DNA of 64,000 nt from assembly GCA_017430835.1 (NCBI GenBank), contig JAFRMD010000089.1, positions 1-64,000 on the forward strand, read 5' to 3'. The translations under genes and the position numbers were made by a program. Positions within the stretch are counted from its first letter, which is position 1, and each line of letters begins with the position of its first letter. The DNA comes from Methanosphaera sp. (lineage in GTDB: Archaea > Methanobacteriota > Methanobacteria > Methanobacteriales > Methanobacteriaceae). Under the pieces are notes generated by a model. That model searched no databases. It had not been told where the DNA came from and was given only the letters and a program-made list of their open reading frames with translations. Below are positions 27,591 to 36,825 of the stretch, piece by piece.

Positions 27591-28682
27591 ATGACCTTAG
27601 AAACGATTATAAAAATATTAGCAATTATTATAGTTATAGGATGTTGTATCATAGCAACATATACAGATGTTAAACGCCAGATAATACCAAATGAACTAAC
27701 ATTTTCAACGATAATCCTAGGATTGTCATTAACAAGTTTATACTTTTATATTATGGGAAAAATTGATATATTCTATTATTTAACCATTTTGGTAGTATTT
27801 ATGTTCTCATATATTCTTTGGAGGTTGAATGTATGGGCAGGTGGAGATGTTAAACTTTTTACAGCGATATCCACACTGTTTATACCTGACTTTCTGGATA
27901 TTCTGCCACGTTATCATTTTGCAAATCATATGTTGCCTGTCGGTTTATTGTCTTTTAAAATTCCAACTTTTATCGTAATATTTAATAGCTTAGTATCAGT
28001 TGTACCTTTAATATTAATTTATCTTTCTTATGAAATAATTAAAAATAAGCCTTATTTAAAGGTCAAACTTCAAGAATCTATAGAATTTAATAAAGTCTTC
28101 TTATCATTAAATTCATTGATTATTTCTTATGCAATAATTTACTATCTACATGTAGATTTCATAATCTATAAATGGATACTTTTAGTAATTTTGTCATTTG
28201 TAATATCAAGGATTATTGGCAAAGAAGGTGTTCTCATAATTGTTTCATTGTTGGTATTATCTTATCAAGTTTTAACGGCAAATTTCCTAATATATCTTGA
28301 AGAATTGACGTTAATTCTAATTGTAATCACAACAATTAATATTTTCAAAAGCGGAATTGTTAAAGAGGCCTTGACCGATTATGTCGATGTTGATAATTTA
28401 GAGGAAGGAATGATATTATCCAAATCCATTTATTATAATAATGAATTATACACCTTTAGAGAAAATTCATTTAAAAGGTATGATGAGGGTAAATTGATTG
28501 TTCAAAGTAGTGTTGCCGGTTTAAGTTTTGATGATATTAAACGTATTAAAAACTCAGACTTAACTGTTATTCCTATTAAAAAATCATTATCCTTTGCTCC
28601 ATTTATATTAACGGGATTATTAATAACTATTTTCCTAGGTAATCTATTTAACATATTTATATATTTGTTGGAGTTGATTTAA
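27591..28682 (+). CDS. Prepilin/preflagellin-type aspartic peptidase (A24 family)
   Basis: A 363-residue polytopic membrane protein. Its N-terminal half shows both aspartate motifs of A24 peptidases: ATYTDVKRQIIPNELT near residue 24, and the GxGD-type site as WAGGDVKLFTA near residue 84. The rest holds further hydrophobic segments and a soluble stretch (about 265-335) before a final helix. These enzymes cleave class III signal peptides. The next gene, starting at the base after the stop, encodes such a substrate, so an EppA-like role is well supported. Methanobacteriales lack archaella, so pilus-like or surface proteins are the likely targets. Confidence 0.88.
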   Translation: MTLETIIKILAIIIVIGCCIIATYTDVKRQIIPNELTFSTIILGLSLTSLYFYIMGKIDIFYYLTILVVFMFSYILWRLNVWAGGDVKLFTAISTLFIPDFLDILPRYHFANHMLPVGLLSFKIPTFIVIFNSLVSVVPLILIYLSYEIIKNKPYLKVKLQESIEFNKVFLSLNSLIISYAIIYYLHVDFIIYKWILLVILSFVISRIIGKEGVLIIVSLLVLSYQVLTANFLIYLEELTLILIVITTINIFKSGIVKEALTDYVDVDNLEEGMILSKSIYYNNELYTFRENSFKRYDEGKLIVQSSVAGLSFDDIKRIKNSDLTVIPIKKSLSFAPFILTGLLITIFLGNLFNIFIYLLELI

Positions 28683-29147
28683 ATGGATAAAAAGGGACAA
28701 TTATCATTGGAGTACCTTTTGTTGTTCTTTATTTCATTACTCCTCTTGTCTATTATATCAATTCCATTACTTAATTCAAGCATTGAGGATACAATGGATA
28801 TGACTGATGCGGTTAAGGTTAAATCTTCACTGACTGAAATTTCAGGGAATGTAAAATTAATTTATTCCTTAGATGATGGATCTAGGAAAGTTGTTAGTAT
28901 TTATTTGCCACGTGACTTATACTTGTATTGTAATAGTGAGGATGGCAGGTATTATCTTTCAACAACATTAAATCTCTCTGATAATAGTCATAAAACTATT
29001 AAGGTGGAGGTTCCGTGTAATGTGACTTTCAATGGTAATCCTAGTCATAGGTATACTCATAAAAATAGTGGTTGGTATTATAATAGTGAATTTAGGTGGG
29101 TAGTTTCTTCAGATGGGACAAGAAGTGTAAATATAAATTTCAGATGA
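28683..29147 (+). CDS. Class III signal-peptide (pilin-like) secreted protein
   Basis: A 154-residue protein starting KKGQLSLEYLLLFFISLLLL: the charged N-terminus and Q-x-S-x-E-x-x-x-L motif are the EppA-type class III signal peptide, cleaved before the Gln. The mature part has polar beta-rich sequence (LYCNSEDGRYYLSTTLNL; VPCNVTFNGNPSHRY) with two cysteines that could form a disulphide. The ATG follows directly on the peptidase stop codon. It is likely a minor pilin-like surface subunit processed by the upstream peptidase. Confidence 0.85.
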   Translation: MDKKGQLSLEYLLLFFISLLLLSIISIPLLNSSIEDTMDMTDAVKVKSSLTEISGNVKLIYSLDDGSRKVVSIYLPRDLYLYCNSEDGRYYLSTTLNLSDNSHKTIKVEVPCNVTFNGNPSHRYTHKNSGWYYNSEFRWVVSSDGTRSVNINFR

Positions 29148-29153
29148 AGTTTT

Positions 29154-29864
29154 TTATTCTTCATCTTCATTTTCCTTTGATAATTCTTTTAGTTCCTTGT
29201 ACATGAGTTTTCTGTCTTCTTCGGATCTGTTTTCATGGTAAACTATTTCTTCTAATTCTTCCTGTCTTTTAATGAGTGTGTTTAGTATGTCAGTAATTGG
29301 GTCCGGTATTTTTCCATGTTCAAGGTCGTGTTTCTGTTTGCTTTGTTTTTTAATTGATTCTAATGTTCTTCCAGGAATACCTACTATTGTTGAATTTGGT
29401 GGTGCTGGTTTGGTTACTACTGATCCTGCTCCAATTTTACAGTCATCTCCTATTTCAATATCACCAAGAACTATTGCATTGGTTCCTATTACTACATTGT
29501 TTCCTATGGTAGGATGTCTTTTTTTGGCTTCTAAACTTGTTCCTCCAAGTACTACTCCTTTATAGAGAAGTACGTCGTCTCCTACTATGGTTGTTTCTCC
29601 TATAACAACTCCCATTCCATGGTCTATGAAGAAGCGTTTTCCAATTTGTGCTCCAGGATGTATTTCTATTCCTGTGAAAAATCGGTTTATGTGTGATATG
29701 AATCTTCCGAGCAGTTTATGATTTTTTTTCCAGAAGAAATGTGCTATTTTATGAAACCATAATGCATGTAGTCCTGGGTAGCATAGTATAACTTCTATCA
29801 TGCTTTTTGCTGCAGGATCGTTTGAGAAAACAGTGTTTATGTCTTCTTTAATTCCTTCAAACAT
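29154..29864 (-). CDS. cysE: Serine O-acetyltransferase
   Basis: A 236-residue enzyme acetylating serine for cysteine synthesis. The N-terminal helical domain ([31 protein letters not shown]) precedes left-handed beta-helix hexapeptide repeats: [20 protein letters not shown] (catalytic His), [14 protein letters not shown], then VVGIPG-like TIVGIPGRT. The charged C-terminal tail (about 50 residues) is longer than usual. It is divergent from cysK with a 368-bp shared intergenic region carrying three inverted repeats; the two enzymes form the cysteine pathway. Confidence 0.94.
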   Translation of the reverse strand: MFEGIKEDINTVFSNDPAAKSMIEVILCYPGLHALWFHKIAHFFWKKNHKLLGRFISHINRFFTGIEIHPGAQIGKRFFIDHGMGVVIGETTIVGDDVLLYKGVVLGGTSLEAKKRHPTIGNNVVIGTNAIVLGDIEIGDDCKIGAGSVVTKPAPPNSTIVGIPGRTLESIKKQSKQKHDLEHGKIPDPITDILNTLIKRQEELEEIVYHENRSEEDRKLMYKELKELSKENEDEE

Positions 29865-29982
29865 TATTAGTCCTTCTTGTAAATTTGATTTTTATTTAAT
29901 ATTTTTTTATTTTCATTTAAAGCTTGTTTAAATATTTATATTATTTTTTATTAATTTTTTTCTATTTTTATCTTACAGTAAT

Positions 29983-30004
29983 AAATATAACAATCGTTAT
30001 ATTT
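29983..30004. promoter_or_regulatory. Inverted repeat 1 of the cysE-cysK intergenic region
   Basis: AAATATAAC (29983-29991) and GTTATATTT (29996-30004) are perfect 9-bp arms around AATC. It lies on the cysE side, about 120 nt from the cysE start, and contains a TATA-like element, so a bound protein could block transcription. Confidence 0.6.
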
Positions 30005-30058
30005 ATAAACTTTGGAAATAAATATAATAATGTAAATTGAAAATAGCGAATAAATTAA

Positions 30059-30080
30059 AATAACAATGCAGTTTGTTATT
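30059..30080. promoter_or_regulatory. Inverted repeat 2 of the cysE-cysK intergenic region
   Basis: AATAACAA (30059-30066) and TTGTTATT (30073-30080) are perfect 8-bp arms with a 6-nt centre. The arms share the TAACAA core with repeats 1 and 3. It lies between those two. Confidence 0.55.
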
Positions 30081-30097
30081 ATTTTTTTAATAAAAAA

Positions 30098-30113
30098 TAT
30101 AACAATTGTTATA
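30098..30113. promoter_or_regulatory. Inverted repeat 3 of the cysE-cysK intergenic region
   Basis: TATAACAATTGTTATA is a perfect 16-bp palindrome on the cysK side, 120 nt before cysK. It differs from repeat 1 by one central base and also overlaps a TATA-like element. Confidence 0.62.
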
Positions 30114-30232
30114 AAAATTATTTTAAAAAATATTCACAAAAAAACAGAAAAGAAAAAAATCAATTTATTAAAATAATAAAAAGATTAAAAATAAAAAATA
30201 AAGAAACCCAAACAAAAAGAGGAAGTGAAAAG

Positions 30233-31198
30233 ATGGCAATAGAAAACATAAAAATATTAAAAAAACCAATAGCAAACGATATAACTGAAACAATAGGAAA
30301 TACACCATTAGTAAGAATAAATAAACTGGCAGAAGATATAGATGCAGAAGTACTGGTGAAGGTAGAATCATTTAATCCAGTAAGCAGTGTAAAAGACAGA
30401 GTAGCAGTGTCAATGATAGAAGATGCAGAAAAAAGTGGAAAAATAAACAAAGATACAACAATACTTGAACCAACAAGTGGAAACACTGGAGTAGCATTGG
30501 CATTTGCAGCTGCAGCTAAAGGATACAAACTAAAAATATTCTTACCAGAATCATTCTCTGAAGAACGCAGAAAACTTGTAAAAATATTCGGAGCAGAACT
30601 CGTATTAACACCAGCATCTGAAGGAATACCTGGAGCAATAAAAGAAGCAGAAAGACAAAATGAAGAAATAGAAAATTCAATCATCATGCAACAATTTGAA
30701 AATCCTTCAAACCCTTACATACACGAAAAACTAACAGGACCTGAAATATATGAAGATACAGAAGGAAAAGTGGATATAGTAATATCAGCCGCAGGAACAG
30801 GAGGAACAGCAACAGGAATTGCAAGAGCAATAAAACCATTGAAAGAAGATTTCCAAGTCATAGCAGTAGAAGCAGCATCATCAGCAGTACTCTCTGGAGA
30901 AGAAAAAGGAGCACACAAAATTCAGGGAATAAGCCCCGGTTTTGTACCAAAAACAACGGATCTGGACATAATTGATGAAGTTATTAAAGTTGAAGATGAA
31001 GATGCAAGAAGTGGCGCAATAGCATTAGCTCAAAGTGAAGGAATACTTGCAGGAATATCCTCCGGAGCAGCAATACATGCAGCACTTGAAGTAGCTAAAA
31101 GACCAGAAAACAAAGGAAAAACAATAGTGGCAATATTGGCAGATACAGGTGAAAGATACCTTAGTGTAGACTGGTTGTCAGAATTATACTATAATTAA
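30233..31198 (+). CDS. cysK: Cysteine synthase (O-acetylserine sulfhydrylase)
   Basis: A 321-residue PLP enzyme that forms cysteine from O-acetylserine and sulfide. Motifs: TIGNTPLVRINKL, the PLP lysine in NPVSSVKDRVA near residue 55, the asparagine loop EPTSGNTGVALA, the phosphate-binding SAAGTGGTATG, and the serine loop ISSGAAIHAA. GAAGTGAAAAG precedes the ATG, after a leader of roughly 100 A-rich bases. It is divergent from cysE, making a compact cysteine-synthesis locus. Confidence 0.95.
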   Translation: MAIENIKILKKPIANDITETIGNTPLVRINKLAEDIDAEVLVKVESFNPVSSVKDRVAVSMIEDAEKSGKINKDTTILEPTSGNTGVALAFAAAAKGYKLKIFLPESFSEERRKLVKIFGAELVLTPASEGIPGAIKEAERQNEEIENSIIMQQFENPSNPYIHEKLTGPEIYEDTEGKVDIVISAAGTGGTATGIARAIKPLKEDFQVIAVEAASSAVLSGEEKGAHKIQGISPGFVPKTTDLDIIDEVIKVEDEDARSGAIALAQSEGILAGISSGAAIHAALEVAKRPENKGKTIVAILADTGERYLSVDWLSELYYN

Positions 31199-31391
31199 CC
31201 TCCCCTCTTTTTTACTTTTAAATATTTTATAATCCTATACCTAATAAAATACAAGATTTATGAAAACATTTCATCAAAACAAATCTTTCTTCTTTTCATA
31301 TCAAATTCGATAATTAGTATATTATTAATTATTTATTATAATTATAAAACACATATCTATATAATAAACAAATGATATGAGAGAATAAAAA

Positions 31392-32861
31392 ATGATTAAT
31401 GTCACAACATTTTTGGATGCAAATGCCTGCCGTTTAAATAAGCCGGTTTACTATAATATTGACCGAAACAAACGATACAACTCAAGACAAATATTGGGCA
31501 TAGTATCCTATTTGGGAAGAAAATTAATAGAATTGGGTATAAAAAAGGAAGATAGGGTATTAATCTACCTTCCAAACTCACCAGAATACCTCTTTTCATT
31601 CTTGGCAATCTGGAGAATAGGTGCAGTAGCAATACCAACCAACAGAATAAACACTATCCCTGAACTAGAATACTACATCAACGATGCAGGTGCAAAACTA
31701 ATTATAACCGATGAAGAAATAGATGAACTTGACATTGGCACGTATATTGTTCCAAATCTTGATGAATATATGGATGAACCAATACTTGAAGCAACTAATA
31801 CCTCATGGGATGACCTTTGTCAATTACAATACACAAGTGGAACAACAGGAAAACCAAAGGGAGCAATGCTTACTCATGGAAACTGGTTTAGTGCAATACA
31901 AAATGAATGTGATGTACTAAAAATGACTGATGAAAGCGTAATGTTCTGCATATATCCGATGGCACACGTTGGAATATCTTGGGCAATAGCAGCATTAAGA
32001 AAGGCTGCATTATGCATTACAAAAAATTCATACACATTCCCAGAATATTTGGACATAATATATGAAAACCAGGTTACACATGCAACGGGAATGCCACCTG
32101 TTATACATTCAATAGTGTCCAATCCAGAATTAGTGGGAAATAAGTTGTACTCTGTAAAAAGCATAGTATCAGGAGGCGGACCACTACACAAAGAAATATG
32201 GAAAAAATTCTATAAAAAATATGGAATAGCAGTACTTAATGCCTATGGTTCATCAGAAACGATAGTGATTGGAACAGGAACAGTAATAAGACCAGAAGAC
32301 TACGCATTTGCTGATAGATTTGAAAGTGTTGGACATCCCGTATGTTTTACTGAAGTAAAAATAGTGGATACCGAAAACCCTGACGAGGAACTGGACACAA
32401 ATACTCCCGGTGAAGTTGCACTAAGGGGACCATCAACAGCAAAGGGATACTGGAACAAACCTGAAGCAAACAAAAAATCATTTCTTGACAATGGATGGTT
32501 TTTATCTGGAGATATAGGATACATAGATGAAGACAACAGATTATTCATCACAGACCGTAAAAAGGACATGATAATTATGTCTGGCTGGAAAATATATCCA
32601 ACAGAAGTGGAAGAAGTATTATTGGGATATGATGCGGTAGATGAAATTGCAATATTCAGCATGCCACATGAACATAGGGGAGAAATACCTGTAGCCGCAG
32701 TAATATGGAAAAATCAGAATGATGAAGAAGGATTGCTGGAATATGCAAGAAAAAATTTGGCAAGATATAAGATTCCAAGAGAAATCTATACTGTAAATGA
32801 ATTGCCAAGAGTGAACAATTGGAAACTTTTAAGAAGGGAATTGAAAAAAATTATTCAATAA
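31392..32861 (+). CDS. AMP-dependent acyl-CoA synthetase/ligase
   Basis: A 489-residue adenylate-forming enzyme (ANL superfamily). Core motifs: QYTSGTTGKPKGAMLTHGNW (P-loop, residues about 145-165), NAYGSSET, GWFLSGDIGYIDE, ITDRKKDMIIMSGWKIYP, and a C-terminal catalytic-lysine region VNELPRVNNWKLLRR. It activates a carboxylic acid to acyl-AMP and then acyl-CoA. It is about 50-60 residues shorter than medium/long-chain ligases because the N-terminus is compact. The substrate is unknown. It stands alone, 65 bp upstream of the DtxR-family gene on the same strand. Confidence 0.88.
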   Translation: MINVTTFLDANACRLNKPVYYNIDRNKRYNSRQILGIVSYLGRKLIELGIKKEDRVLIYLPNSPEYLFSFLAIWRIGAVAIPTNRINTIPELEYYINDAGAKLIITDEEIDELDIGTYIVPNLDEYMDEPILEATNTSWDDLCQLQYTSGTTGKPKGAMLTHGNWFSAIQNECDVLKMTDESVMFCIYPMAHVGISWAIAALRKAALCITKNSYTFPEYLDIIYENQVTHATGMPPVIHSIVSNPELVGNKLYSVKSIVSGGGPLHKEIWKKFYKKYGIAVLNAYGSSETIVIGTGTVIRPEDYAFADRFESVGHPVCFTEVKIVDTENPDEELDTNTPGEVALRGPSTAKGYWNKPEANKKSFLDNGWFLSGDIGYIDEDNRLFITDRKKDMIIMSGWKIYPTEVEEVLLGYDAVDEIAIFSMPHEHRGEIPVAAVIWKNQNDEEGLLEYARKNLARYKIPREIYTVNELPRVNNWKLLRRELKKIIQ

Positions 32862-32926
32862 AAAAAATTTATATTTACTAAAATTAATATTAAATAATAT
32901 AGGTTATTATAAGGAATAAGGTTTAA

Positions 32927-33649
32927 GTGTTAAAAATGCATGGGAAAGATATTAGTGAAAATATTGAAGAATATTTAGAAACTATCTACAAAAAAAGCCA
33001 AACTGATATGGCCAAAACTACTGAAATCTCTAAAGATTTAGGAATAGCTCCAGGTAGCGTAACACAGATGCTAAAAAAATTAGAAGAAGAAGGCTATGTG
33101 AATTATTATCAATATAAAGGAGTAAAATTAACAGACAAAGGTTATAAAATTGCACGAAGTATTGTTAGAAAGCACAGATTACTAGAAACATTCTTATACA
33201 ATACACTCGGCATAGACATAGAAGATTTGCATGAACAAGCATGTGCAATGGAACATTCATTATCTGATGAAGCAGAAAGAAAACTATGTCAATTACTTGA
33301 ATATCCTGATGAATGTCCAGATGACCATAATATAATTCCTGTTTGCGATTTAAATATTCAAACTTGTTATGAATGTTCAAAAATACCAAATATAAAAGAA
33401 ATTCCTAAAAGAATTGAAAATCTTGTAGCTGTTGGAACAATGCTTCCAAAACAGGTTGGAAAAATAAAGTTTATACGCGGTAATAATGATAAATTAAAAG
33501 AATTCTTGGATATGGGAATTACATTAGAAACAGAGATAACGTTGGTAAATTCAACACCCTTAAACGGTCCTGTTAAGGTTTTGGTAGATGGTCAGGAAAT
33601 GATGTTAGATAAAGAAATGTCAAACAATTTATTCGTAGAACTAAACTAA
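32927..33649 (+). CDS. DtxR/MntR-family metal-dependent regulator with FeoA domain
   Basis: A 240-residue regulator. The winged helix (EYLETIYKKSQTDMAKTTEISKDLG split over helices 1-2; VTQMLKKLEEEGYV) is followed by the metal-binding dimerisation part (HRLLETFLYNTLG; LHEQACAMEHSLSDEAE) and a C-terminal FeoA/SH3-like domain from about residue 165 (GTMLPKQVGKIKFI... VKVLVDG). Such proteins repress metal uptake when Fe2+ or Mn2+ is bound. The GTG at 32927 follows AAGG; an ATG at 32936 is possible. It precedes rubredoxin by 80 bp. Confidence 0.9.
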   Translation: MLKMHGKDISENIEEYLETIYKKSQTDMAKTTEISKDLGIAPGSVTQMLKKLEEEGYVNYYQYKGVKLTDKGYKIARSIVRKHRLLETFLYNTLGIDIEDLHEQACAMEHSLSDEAERKLCQLLEYPDECPDDHNIIPVCDLNIQTCYECSKIPNIKEIPKRIENLVAVGTMLPKQVGKIKFIRGNNDKLKEFLDMGITLETEITLVNSTPLNGPVKVLVDGQEMMLDKEMSNNLFVELN

Positions 33650-33729
33650 TCTTATAATAATTATCATCTTTAAATATATTAACTAAAAAAATTATATATC
33701 TAAATAAGAATTAATTTGGAGTGATAAAA

Positions 33730-33888
33730 ATGACAAAATTTAAGTGTATGTTATGTGGATGGACATATGATCCAGAAAAAGGAGACGAAGCACACGGAAT
33801 AGCACCAGGAACTGCATTTGAAGACTTGCCTGATGATTGGAAATGTCCATTATGTGGTGCAACAAAAGACATGTTCCAAGCAATATAA
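33730..33888 (+). CDS. Rubredoxin
   Basis: A 52-residue rubredoxin with both iron-binding loops: [15 protein letters not shown] and [13 protein letters not shown] (CxxCG ... CPLCG). It is a one-electron Fe(Cys)4 carrier, and in methanogens it commonly feeds flavodiiron protein, rubrerythrin or superoxide reductase, all of which occur at 35.2-37.8 kb. GGAGTGAT precedes the ATG by 4 nt. It stands directly after the DtxR-family regulator, suggesting iron- or redox-linked control. Confidence 0.95.
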   Translation: MTKFKCMLCGWTYDPEKGDEAHGIAPGTAFEDLPDDWKCPLCGATKDMFQAI

Positions 33889-34152
33889 CTAAAAAAACAA
33901 TTAACTTTCTTTTCAACTTTTTTTTGATGAAATTTTGTTTTCATTTTTTAACTTAATTATTTATATTTTAAATCATATTACTAATTAATTATACAATGAT
34001 AGCAAATAGTCTAATTTTTTTGTTATTTTTCTTCTTTAAATTATATTTCATTTAATTCTTCTTTCAATAATAAGGTTTAAATAATAAATTAAATATAAAT
34101 AACAGTATAATATGTCTTGATATAATTTTAAACAAGTAAAGGTGGTGAAAAT

Positions 34153-35064
34153 ATGCTATTAGTTGAGGGAGTTGTTGGTGGAAAAAAATACAGAGAACCT
34201 TTTTCAAAAGGAATTCTATCAAAATCAATCGAAAGAGCAGATATTGATTCTGAAAAAGCTTATACAATGGCTTCAGAGATAGAAGAATCAGTCAAACAAG
34301 ATGGAAAAAATATCATAACATTAGTTGAATTAATTGAGATAGTAAAAGAAAGATTAAAAGAGGAAAATCCAGCATCAGCAAAAAAATACGCAATATGGAA
34401 AGAAATAAGAAGATCAGAAGATCCTTTAATAATATTAATTGGTGGAGCATCAGGTATAGGAACATCATCCATATCATTCGAACTTGCAAACAGACTAGGA
34501 ATAAAAAACTTGCTAAGTACAGATATGATAAGGGAAGTAATGAGAAAGATGGTGTCCAAAGAATTATGTCCAACATTATTTGAATCAAGTTACACAGCAA
34601 AAAATGCATTAACTGCTCCTGCACCACCTGAATTTGATAAAACATTACTTGGATTTAAAGAACACGTATCCACAGTGAATGTAGGATTAACCGGTGTAAT
34701 AGAACGTTCTATAAAAGAAGGTATTAGTATTGTAATTGAAGGAGTTCATATTGTACCCGGCTTTATCGATAAAGAATTACTTAACACACCAAATGTACAC
34801 CTGTTTGTATTAGCTTTAAACGATGAAGAAATTCATAGGGGAAGGTTCTATTCCAGATGTCGTCAATTATGGGCAAGAAGACCTCTAAAAAGATATTTAA
34901 AACATTTCTCTTCAATTCGTAAAACACATGACTATATTGTTGATGTTGCAGATAAACAAGATACACCTGTAATTGATAATATTGATGTAACAACAACTAT
35001 TGATGCAATGATAGAACATATCATTGACGAAAAACAGAAAGAAAAAGCACAACAAAATCAATAA
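34153..35064 (+). CDS. 2-phosphoglycerate kinase
   Basis: A 303-residue protein. Residues 1-85 form an ATP-cone-like domain (EPFSKGILSKSIERADIDSE split; LVELIEIVKERL). Residues about 90-290 are a P-loop kinase with LIGGASGIGTSS near residue 95 and STDMIREVMRKM. This is the archaeal enzyme making 2,3-bisphosphoglycerate, precursor of cyclic 2,3-diphosphoglycerate, a methanogen solute and phosphate reserve. It lies some 10 kb from apgM, which supplies its substrate. GGTGGTGAAAAT precedes the ATG. It is convergent with fprA across a hairpin terminator. Confidence 0.9.
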   Translation: MLLVEGVVGGKKYREPFSKGILSKSIERADIDSEKAYTMASEIEESVKQDGKNIITLVELIEIVKERLKEENPASAKKYAIWKEIRRSEDPLIILIGGASGIGTSSISFELANRLGIKNLLSTDMIREVMRKMVSKELCPTLFESSYTAKNALTAPAPPEFDKTLLGFKEHVSTVNVGLTGVIERSIKEGISIVIEGVHIVPGFIDKELLNTPNVHLFVLALNDEEIHRGRFYSRCRQLWARRPLKRYLKHFSSIRKTHDYIVDVADKQDTPVIDNIDVTTTIDAMIEHIIDEKQKEKAQQNQ

Positions 35065-35130
35065 TTACTATTTTTTTATTTCTTTTTTTAAAATTCGATA
35101 ACTATTTTTTGGAGATTAAATAAAAGATTT

Positions 35131-35157
35131 AAGAGTTAAATGTTAACTCTTATATTT
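35131..35157. terminator. Hairpin terminator between convergent genes
   Basis: AAGAGTTAA (35131-35139) and TTAACTCTT (35143-35151) are perfect 9-bp arms around ATG, followed by a T run on the plus strand and preceded by A-rich sequence. It can serve the 2-phosphoglycerate kinase gene and possibly fprA from the other side. Confidence 0.6.
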
Positions 35158-35208
35158 TTTCATCTATTTTTTAACTGTCAATAAGTAATATGATTAAAAA
35201 GAAATGAT

Positions 35209-36438
35209 TTATTCTTCTTTAACCATTTGTGCAACTTTTTTACCTAATTCGTAGCATTTATCTAAGTCATCTTCATCAGGTACGTATATTTCTTCTATGC
35301 TTTCATCTTCCAGTACATCAAATCCTGCTTCTGTTAATTTAGTTGTAAGTTTAGGTATTGCTCCTCCTGCCCATCCTTTGGATGAAAATACAACAGCTTT
35401 TTTACGTACTCCCGTATTTGCAGGACTTACACATTCAAGGTATGATAAGAGGTTTCCGATTTTTGGGTACGGATTGTTCATCATGGTTGGTACTCCAAGA
35501 ATGATTGCTTTACTGTCTAGTATGTCTGCAAGGATGTCTGATTCTGGATCATATCTGATGAAGTGCATTTTTGCTTCTACACCTTCGGACATTACTCCTT
35601 CTACTATTTGATGTGCCATTTTCTGGGTTGAATGGTGCATTGTTTCATATATGATGGTAATTTTTTCATCAGCTTCTCCTTTAGCCCATTTAGCATATAA
35701 ATCGACGACTTTTCCTGGTTCTTTCCAGATTTGGCCGTGACATGGTGCTATCATGGTTAGATTATCAAGGTATCCTGCTTCTGTCATTTCTGCTACTTTT
35801 GACAATACCATCGTTGCTGATAATTGTACTAGGTTTGCATAAAATCTTTTGGTATGTAATTCCAGATATCCTGGATCTACGTCGAGGTCATATCTTTTAC
35901 TTTCACATATATGTTGTCCGAATGCATCGTTTGAGAATAGTATTCCTTCTTCATTGTATAATGTGAAGTTACTGTCAGGCCAGTGAAGCATTGGTGCATT
36001 TACAAATGTGAATGATTTTCCACCAAGGTCTAAGGTGTCTCCTGTTGTGATTACATTAAATTCATGGTCTTTTAGACAGTGATGTTGTCTTTTAATACCC
36101 ATGCTTGCTGCTTGTGTACAGTAGCATTCAACATCAGGACATTTTTTCAGAAAGTCTGGTATTGATGCTATGTGATCGTTTTCTATGTGGTTAATTATAA
36201 ATGAGTCTATTCTTATTTCTTTGTCTTCTTTTTGGAATGCATCTTCTATTCTTGCCCACATTTCATCAAAGAATCCATCATAGACGTTGTCGATAAGTGC
36301 TACTTTTTCTTCACCAAATATTAGGTATGCATTATATGTCATTCCAGGTACTGCAAAGCCGTGAAAATCACGTGCATCCCAGTCCAGTGCACCTACCCAG
36401 TATACTCCATCTGCTATTTTTACTGAATCTGCTTTCAT
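35209..36438 (-). CDS. fprA: F420H2 oxidase (flavodiiron protein)
   Basis: A 409-residue flavodiiron protein that reduces O2 to water with F420H2, protecting the methanogen. The N-terminal metallo-beta-lactamase-like diiron domain has YWVGALDWDARDFHGF, the diiron motif HIENDH (H-x-E-x-DH) near residue 85, and MLHWPDSNF. The C-terminal flavodoxin domain starts near 255 (ITIIYETMHHSTQKMA) and includes ILGVPTMMNNPYPK and FSSKGWAGGA. AGGAGATGA precedes the ATG. It is the first of several oxygen-defence genes on the same strand. Confidence 0.95.
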   Translation of the reverse strand: MKADSVKIADGVYWVGALDWDARDFHGFAVPGMTYNAYLIFGEEKVALIDNVYDGFFDEMWARIEDAFQKEDKEIRIDSFIINHIENDHIASIPDFLKKCPDVECYCTQAASMGIKRQHHCLKDHEFNVITTGDTLDLGGKSFTFVNAPMLHWPDSNFTLYNEEGILFSNDAFGQHICESKRYDLDVDPGYLELHTKRFYANLVQLSATMVLSKVAEMTEAGYLDNLTMIAPCHGQIWKEPGKVVDLYAKWAKGEADEKITIIYETMHHSTQKMAHQIVEGVMSEGVEAKMHFIRYDPESDILADILDSKAIILGVPTMMNNPYPKIGNLLSYLECVSPANTGVRKKAVVFSSKGWAGGAIPKLTTKLTEAGFDVLEDESIEEIYVPDEDDLDKCYELGKKVAQMVKEE

Positions 36439-36572
36439 TTATTCATCTCCTCTGTTAATTTTTCTTTTATTCTTCTGTTAAGAAATACAGTATTCTAACC
36501 GATTTTTAAATACTTGTTTTCCATTCATTAATAAAACTACTGCATGTGTTTCATTTTTTTTATATTTAGTAA

Positions 36573-36790
36573 TTAATAATGTTCAGTTGCATTTATTTTA
36601 GTTGCATATTCATTATTTGAACCTGTTGTATAGTTAACTGTAATGTTCCATCAAGAACAAGTACCATGAATATAATGGTGCATTTTGTTCGGATAGACCT
36701 TCATTTTAATCAAATGCAAATAAAGTTGCTGTTTCTATTCTTTTTTTATTAATTCTACGCTTACTACTGAATTGTCATTGTATTCAATAG
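36573..36790 (-). pseudogene. Decayed remnant of a secreted or surface protein gene
   Basis: On the minus strand, short peptide stretches in different frames join into a protein-like sequence: EYNDNSVVSVELIKKE, then TATLFAFD, NEGLSEQNAPLYSWYL, and WNITVNYTTGSNNEYATK ending at TAA (36573). At least three stops or frame changes separate them. Asn/Thr-rich beta-strand composition resembles extracellular domains of methanogen secreted proteins. The rest of the 387-bp gap 36439-36825 shows only the fprA promoter region. The interpretation rests on peptide appearance alone. Confidence 0.42.
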
Positions 36791-36825
36791 TATTTTAAAA
36801 AATAAGGGGGTGATGTTGATTTAAT

